Source of the DNA: Galeopsis tetrahit
Lineage: Eukaryota; Streptophyta; Magnoliopsida; Lamiales; Lamiaceae
Length of the DNA stretch: 64,000 bases
NCBI GenBank assembly: GCA_963675135.1
Contig: OY776129.1
Coordinates: forward strand, 56,188,845-56,252,844
Reading direction: 5' to 3'
Every line of letters starts with the position of its first letter. Within the stretch, counting starts at the first letter, position 1. Positions 57,401 through 64,000 of the stretch are shown here, piece by piece. Made by a program: the position numbers and the translations under genes. The notes beneath the pieces were generated by a model that did not search any database, was not told the origin of the DNA, and saw only the letters and a list, made by a program, of their open reading frames with translations.

Positions 57401-59646
57401 TGCTTGCTGCTGCTGCTCATGCTGCTGCTACTAATAGCTGCTTCACCGTGTTTTATAACCCTAGGTGGTAATATGTTATCTTCTGACGATTTATTTATTA
57501 TTCATTTGCATCACTAATAAAGCCATTTTGCATCAGGGCTAGTCCATCTGAGTTTGTGATACCTTTTTCAAAGTATGTCCAAGCCGCATATCACACGCGC
57601 GTCTCAGTAGGAATGCGTTTCCGCATGCTGTTCGAAACTGAAGAATCTAGTGTCCGCAGGTATATTAGTACTTGAGCTTAAGATTTTTTCTTTTTAAACA
57701 TAGCCATAATAGCTTTATCCCCCCACCTCTCTGTCTCCCTCTCTCTAAATCCTTGGTCTAATGCATGCCCAGATACATGGGCACGGTTACTGGCATTGGA
57801 GACTTAGATCCTGTTCGTTGGCCGAACTCTCACTGGCGTTCTGTAAAGGTGAACAAATTTCTTAATGCTTGACAATACTGTCTTGAACTTCTTCTTTTTC
57901 TCCGATTCTTTGTTTGATGTTCTTCAACATTAATTCAGTGTATACATAGCTGAAGGTTGTTGACATATCTGTACCTTTTGTAGGTGGGTTGGGATGAATC
58001 AACAGCAGGTGAGAGGCAGCCAAGGGTATCATTATGGGAAATCGAGCCTTTAACAACATTTCCCATGTATCCCTCACTATTCCCTCTCAGACTGAAACGA
58101 CCATGGTACCCTGGCTCATCATCTTCCCAAGGTACAATAAGAACTCCACAAAATGTGCTTTTTATTTGAACTCCCTTGGTCTTCACTTTTATACATTTAC
58201 CATTTTGGTTTTTCAAAGAATTGATGGGCTCATTTCTCAGATGGTAGCGATGAAGCACTTAACGGGATGGCGTGGTGGAGAGGTGAGGCTGGTCAGCAAG
58301 GGTTCAATTCGATGAATTTTCAATCCATGAACATGATTCCATGGATGCAGCAAAGATTTGATCCAATGGGTTTGAGGAATGATCTGGGTCAACAGTATCA
58401 GGCAATGCTAGCAGCAGGACTGCAAAACTTTAATAGTGGAGAGTTGCTGAAAAATCAAACAATGCAATTCCAACAGCCTCCTCATTATCTTCAGAATTCG
58501 ATTTCTCCTCATACGATTCCTGCTCAGACCCAAATGATGTCCAATAATATGCAGAGACCACTACAGCCACAAGTTGACAACCACACTGATAAAAATCAGC
58601 AAGAGAATACTTACCATGGTGCATATTTTGTCCAGCACGATCATCGACAACAATTGGACATTCCATCCTCTTCATTTCTAAAATCAGAATTTACGACCTC
58701 CAATGATAAATTCTCATCTTCTGTGGCTCAACCTTCTATGCTAAATATGGGCAGTTCGATTTGTCCTGATGGGAGTAGTAACCTTTTGGATTTCTCAAGA
58801 ATTGGTGAACCGATACTCAACGAGCAGCCATCTCAACAATCCTGGATGGTGAAATTTGCTGATTCATCAGGCAATGATGGTTCAAGTTCAAAAACACTTC
58901 AACCTTATTCTGGAAAAAATGAGCATGAAAGTGTGCAAAATCAAAGTCTTTTTGGTGCTAATATAGACGACTCTTCTGGTCTCCTGATACCCCCCACAAT
59001 GTCCATTGGTGATATATCATCTGTAGGGAAATCTGGGTATCAGAGTCCTCTATATGGTTGTGTGCAAGATTCCTCTGACGTGTTGCAAAGAACCGGGGAA
59101 CTTGACCAACCTATATCAACGCCTACTTTTGTCAAGGTGCATTCTTGGAAATTCATACTCCACAACTCCAAGCATCCTCCATTTTAGTGACTATATTTTG
59201 TTGGTTGTAGGTTTACAAAACGGGGTGCGTTGGTAGATCAGTGGACATCGCTCAGTTCAGCAGCTATGAGGAGCTGCGACGGGAATTGGGTCAGATGTTC
59301 GGGATTCAAGGGTTGCTTGAAGACCATCAAAGATCAGGCTGGCAGCTTGTATTCGTCGACAGGGAGAATGACTTTCTTCTCCTTGGAGACGACCCATGGG
59401 AGTAAGTATATGACTGACAACATGCATGCCCTTGTGATTGATTATGTTCTAATCGTGGTAATTAAATACTTGTACAGGGAATTTGTGAATAATGTGTGGT
59501 ATATCAAGATCCTTTCTCCAGAAGACGTGTTGAAAATGGGAAAAGAGGAAGCGGAATCCTTGAGTAGAAGTTCTGTTGAAAGGATGAACAATGCCAATAC
59601 TCAGAACTGTGTCTGGAACCCCGTCTCTAGGATATCTGAATACTAG
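54408..59646 (+). CDS. ARF8: Auxin response factor ARF8-like transcription activator
   Basis: Nuclear class-A ARF that binds auxin response elements and is released from Aux/IAA repression by auxin; in other plants it controls flower maturation and hypocotyl growth. My 14 coding exons are 54408-54450, 54642-54754, 54862-54960, 55057-55113, 55196-55351, 55430-55514, 57106-57196, 57300-57464, 57537-57659, 57773-57848, 57984-58131, 58241-59136, 59211-59401 and 59478-59646; they give 803 residues. N-terminus [10 protein letters not shown] as in ARF8. The B3 DNA-binding domain lies at about 125-227 ([34 protein letters not shown]), the ARF domain at about 250-335, a Gln/Met-rich activation region at about 386-680 ([11 protein letters not shown]), and PB1 from about 685 ([33 protein letters not shown]). 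The sixth intron is long (1.6 kb). ARF6 is less likely because of the N-terminus. Confidence 0.95.
59330..59350 (+). promoter_or_regulatory. miR167 target site in ARF8
   Basis: AGATCAGGCTGGCAGCTTGT (59331-59350) matches the conserved miR167-complementary site of ARF6/ARF8 genes. It lies in the PB1-coding exon and encodes RSGWQLV. Confidence 0.92.
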
Positions 59647-61013
59647 CGAAACCAGGCTTCACCTCCTCCTATCCTAAACTACCCAACAGTTACAAGGTTT
59701 GTAAGAATTTCTTCATTCAGTTATGCTACTCAGTCTTATTTGTGAATTGATATCCCATTAAGTTAGAATTGAGAGTCAAAAACTCGTATCTGGACGCGTT
59801 ACTGCAGTCTAAGCACTCGTTTGCATCTACCTAGAGTTGTCTTGATGATCTGAATTGAATGTGTGACTTTTCCATGTATGAAAATGCAACTCCATTGAGC
59901 ACACACTTGTTGCCTACGACTACGAAAAATCTGATCGCACGAAAGCACGTGTGGAAAACTCCATACGTGTGTTGTCATTTAAGGACTTCTTGATAAAGCC
60001 ATCTGCAGCCATGTTCTCTTTAATTTCATTCAAATAATGGAGAAACCTGGCCCCATGTGTTTCACCTTTTGTGATTTTCTGTACACACACACACACACAC
60101 ATATCGTCATGATCATATCTATGAATAGGTAGAGGAGCTACGTATCTAAATTTCACATAAAAAAAATCTCTTAATAAATGAGTTGCTAACTTGCTATGAA
60201 CATTAATTAGAAGCACTGATGTTTAGTCAATGAAAATCTCACATGGATCTACCATTGGACTCAACTTTAAAAGAGAAGAATATTTACTTAATTAGGTGTT
60301 TACTTCAGGGAGAATATTTTGCTTAAAAGTGATGAAGATTTACTTAAAAGATACAGTGTATGGCATCAATCAATTCAGAGGCGGTTTAGCACAACTACAT
60401 TAATATTGACAACTTTAAGTTTTGACATTTTTGTATTTTCTAACCATATGTAAACTAAATTATACTGTAATAACAATAATTCTATAAACATTAATAACAA
60501 CACAATGATAAACATTAACATATTGATAATTATATGTAGACATACAGTATGTAGTGTACATTTTACACACGATTCGTACATGCACATTTCACGTGCGACA
60601 TACGGATATTTTGTGCTTATTTTAGTAAGTTAATGATTATATATAAATATTTAATAGATACAATGTGCTATAATGTATTGTAAACAAACGTTCGAGTGTT
60701 GAATCACAATGCCCTATTTTAAAATGACTCTTTTATCATTTTTAAGAAATAAATTTGATTGAAAAATAAGAAAAAATAAAAGATTGAGCCTTAGGATCAT
60801 CTAGATATCATTTGAGTTGTTTTATCTTGTATACTTTAGTATTCATTTGGTAGCATCGTCCTTATTTCCAGCTTTCATTTATTTAAATGTTATTATGAGT
60901 CACTTTTGACCTATGTGGTTCAGTTGGTCACTTTTGGCCTTCCTTAGTCATTTTTCTTTTATTTTACCTTTAATGAAATACCTTAATTTTGGTGTATTAA
61001 TTTAAATCTCAAG
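59647..61013. other. 3' flank of ARF8 and AT-rich spacer
   Basis: The ARF8 3' untranslated region followed by AT-rich DNA. A (CA)n microsatellite lies at 60083-60101. Only short ORFs; no gene. Confidence 0.45.
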
Positions 61014-61432
61014 TAGGATTGTAAACAAATCGGATCAAAGCTAATAGTGCAGTATTCGAATATTCATATGCGTATTCGTTTATTTTTTAAATAATAAATT
61101 TGATTCGAATGATTATTCGTTACTATTTGATTCAATTTTTTTTGATAAATATTTTAAACATTATTTTTCAAGTATTCAATTCGAAATTTTATGGAGAAAT
61201 TTGTAAAATAATAATTTAAATAATATTATAGGATATGAGACAAATATACATTTACAAATATATTAATGTATATATATTATAAATATAATCGAATTCTTAC
61301 GAATATCGAATCAAATATTATATTTGTTTATAATATCAAATAAAAAAGAAAATTTATATACGAATTCGAATAATAAAATTTTGAATATGAATACTGAATC
61401 GATCAAAAATATTTGATTCATTTACAACCCTA
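61014..61432. mobile_element. hAT-like MITE (degenerate)
   Basis: The left end TAGGATTGTAAACAAATC and the reverse complement of the right end TAGGGTTGTAAATGAATC form inverted repeats. The body is full of ATTCGAAT/GAATATTC words, so it can fold on itself. No clear 8-bp duplication. The ends resemble the TAGGGNTGNGCAA type of the next element. Confidence 0.6.
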
Positions 61433-61754
61433 CCTTATATAAGTACTTGTTTGCACCAAATGCAATTTTGTCCAAATTGCTAATTTTTTTATTTTTTTTT
61501 GCCAAAGTTATATTTTTTCTTTCATGGAAAAAAACTATACTAAAAAGGGAGAAAAATCTAGTTGTAGGGTACTAGGGTGTATCAATTTGCAATCGATATT
61601 ATAACTTTCTTACAGTGTATATACTTATTGTAAAAATAATTGAATTATATATATTTTAAATTATCTGTTTACAACCTTAACTATATGAACAAAACCGTCG
61701 ACATGGTAATTGTACAATAATTTTTTTACAACAGGTGCCTTGCATTATGCCTAT

Positions 61755-62759
61755 TAGGGCTGAGCAAAAATCGAAAAAAACCGAAAAATCGAACAGAAAT
61801 ATGAATTCGGTTCGGTTTTTCAATTTTTCGGTTTCAGTCCGATTAGCATTTTTCTTAGATTTCGATTTTATTACCAAAAAAATTGGTTAACCGAAAACCG
61901 AACCGAATTGGGGTGACATATAAATATTCTAAACCTAATTTCATTTAACCCTAATTCATTTTCTTTCTATTATGCGCCGCACACATACTTAGTTTTAGTG
62001 ACGGACCCAAAAATTACAGAGTGGGGGGGGCCAATTTACAATAATACAAAGACAAAATATTTATATATACAAAAAAAATTATTATAAATTTTTAATACAT
62101 CTCATTTCATTAATTTAAATTTAACAATTTTTGTTATGTTTTGAAATAAAGTAATTTTGATTGTTCTAGCTTGTGGAAAAATATACAACTCCGATCGTTG
62201 TTGAGACTTTAGCCACTATTAGTCAAATATAGAACTTGAAATATACTCTCCCGTCCATAGTGATTTTTATATTTTAATTGACTCACTTTTTAAAAAATGT
62301 AAATTTAGTGGAGTGTGAGATCAAATAAGAATTAGTTTGAGTAATTTAATAAAGTATAAAATAGATTTTGTGAGGTTTAAAAAAAATTAGTGAGATGTAT
62401 TAATAAGAGAAAATGTGGATATAAAATTAATAATAATTTTAAAAATAAAATGATATAGTAAATGTATTTTTAATTTGTGAATTATTTTTATATTTGAAGT
62501 GTGCAAGTAATCTGATGAGAATGAGGGTCGTGGGCTCAAAATTATTGAGAGGCGGGTGGTTAGTTTGTTAGGATATTTGCATATTTTGTGGGGTAATTAT
62601 TAAATCTCTATCTATATATTGGTGGGAACACTATATATGAGAAAAAGAAGAAAATAATAGAATTTATTTTACAAAATAGGAATTACGGATTTATTTGCAC
62701 AGTGGTTTTCATCATAATCTTAAAACATAAAAAAATAATATAAATAATTACTAAAAAAA

Positions 62760-62797
<38 letters not shown>

Positions 62798-63209
62798 AAA
62801 ATTGGTGAGGGCCAGTGACCTCTGAGCATTAATTGGGTCCGTCTCTGCTTAGTTTTTCATTTACTTGTTTAGTTGTTTGTTAGTGTTAGTATGTTAGATT
62901 TAATAAAATTTGATCAAATTTGCTGAGAATTGATAGATTAGGTTTAATATTAACGGGTTGTTAAATCACTAAATGTTTGTTAAATGTTTATTTATATTAT
63001 TTGGACATTTATTTAAAATTTCATAAATGTTACTCCGTATGTATTTTCGGTTTTTATTTCGGTTTTCGGTTTTTACCGAAATCGAACCGAATTATTCGAT
63101 TCGGTTATTTTCGGTTTTACCTTACTGTGGTTCGATTTCGGTTAATTATAATGAAATTCGGTTCAGTTTCGATTTTTCAATTTCGATTCGGTTGCGTTGC
63201 ACACCCCTA
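61755..63209. mobile_element. hAT-type element interrupted by another hAT element
   Basis: The ends TAGGGCTGAGCAAAAATCGA and, as reverse complement, TAGGGGTGTGCAACGCAACC are flanked by ATGCCTAT on both sides (61747-61754, 63210-63217). Both ends carry dense CGGTT/AACCGAA words. Without the 61996-62847 insertion and its duplication the element would be about 600 bp. Non-coding. Confidence 0.88.
61996..62847. mobile_element. Inner hAT-type element (GACGGACCC ends)
   Basis: The ends TAGTGACGGACCCA and, as reverse complement, CAGAGACGGACCCA are flanked by the 8-bp repeat CTTAGTTT (61988-61995, 62848-62855). It contains a (TA)n tract (about 62763-62792). From 62246 it also has a Stowaway-like start CTCTCCCGTCCATAGTG after TA, which may mark a third, degenerate insertion ending near 62525. 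No transposase ORF. Confidence 0.82.
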
Positions 63210-63217
63210 ATGCCTAT

Positions 63218-64000
63218 GGAGTATGGACAAAATTATATTTGTTCATTCAAAATGATTAGTTGTCTTTTAATCAACCTGTCTTTTAAAAATTCATAACTTT
63301 TTAACACAATTTTTATTGTATAAACCATTTATTAGTATTATGAGAGATAAAATGAGGATAGTAAAGACTTTTCAACTTTATGAGTAATAAAATTATTTTT
63401 AGTGTGAATAAAGTAATGACATTCGATGTATTATTGTGATGTTTTAAAAGAATAACTAAAATGTTATTTTACTATTTTAAGTATGAGTCATTAAGTAAGA
63501 TACGAGCAAAATAGCAAAATGAGTCATTATTTAGTCATATGCGTGCAAAATACGAGCGATAGAAAAAATAAAGTTACGTTGTAACTAGTCAATTTCATAA
63601 TAACATAGATTGTAATGGAATAAAAATTAAATGTACATTCTGGCATTCTGCCAAGTTGATAAAAGAAATAGAATACCATATTGTAAAATGATACTAGTAT
63701 TAACTATAGGTGGTGTAGCAAAATACATTAATACATATAACTAACAATACTTTAATGAAGCTAGTAATAGGTTAATGTTGGACTTTTAAAAGAAAAATAA
63801 GTAATATTTTTAATTATAATTCAATGCAATTAATAGTTACAAAAGTTCGCAGCAAACCTTCCAAACATGGAGGAGAAGTGGAGAAGATAAACAAAACAAA
63901 AAAAAAACACTAATATTGATAATACTATTCATAAATCATGAAGATAATTGTATCAAAGTGAAAATGGATCATTTTGAGTTGTGGAGTATACTATACATAC
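63218..64000. other. AT-rich DNA at the window end
   Basis: No gene, RNA gene or defined repeat. Confidence 0.4.

Noticed and set aside
1..64000. tRNA, rRNA, CRISPR or operon-type features
   Set aside because: No cloverleaf-like A/B boxes, rRNA segments or spaced direct-repeat arrays were seen; the window is eukaryotic.

Overview
This window is plant nuclear DNA. It has intron-rich genes with GT-AG junctions, plant-only gene families (lectin receptor kinase, MyTH4-FERM kinesin KCBP, auxin response factor), very AT-rich spacers and a dense load of plant transposable elements. It looks like a eudicot; an asterid is plausible, but that is only an impression.

Five host genes are well supported. 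From left to right they are: a two-exon L-type lectin receptor kinase (442-3589, +); a 23-exon kinesin-like calmodulin-binding protein (8650-17002, -; my exon model gives exactly 1262 codons plus stop); an intronless uroporphyrinogen-III-synthase-like gene (41908-42792, -); a five-exon tafazzin-family acyltransferase whose 5' end is not resolved (43195-about 46941, -); and a 14-exon ARF8-type auxin response factor (54408-59646, +; 803 residues), with upstream ORFs in its leader and a miR167 target site in its PB1-coding exon. The genes belong to unrelated pathways and there is no operon-like logic.

Between the genes lies a layered transposon landscape. The elements delimited by target-site duplications (TSDs) I could read are: a Ty3 retrotransposon with 358-bp LTRs, a 5-bp TSD and one in-frame stop (27096-32609); a Mutator-like element with a GC-rich cargo (26134-27055, 9-bp TSD); a 3.8-kb Mutator-like element carrying several spliced gene-like segments (48931-52748, 9-bp TSD); five hAT-type elements with 8-bp TSDs, one inside another (61996-62847 inside 61755-63209); a PIF/Harbinger MITE (48044-48531); and Stowaway MITEs with TA duplications. 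A small LTR element (TRIM-like, 23490-25012) has a hAT MITE inside its 3' LTR. A 5'-truncated LINE (35069-37650, -) has its poly(A) tail read through as lysines by the last ORF. A DUF4283/zinc-knuckle retroelement remnant lies at 4368-5014.

The most interesting unexplained material is the cargo of the 3.8-kb Mutator-like element, a 236-bp near-perfect palindrome that belongs to a local repeat family, and several long-terminal-inverted-repeat elements with no recognisable coding capacity. Splice sites, TSDs and repeat matches were found by eye; none was checked by alignment or transcripts.
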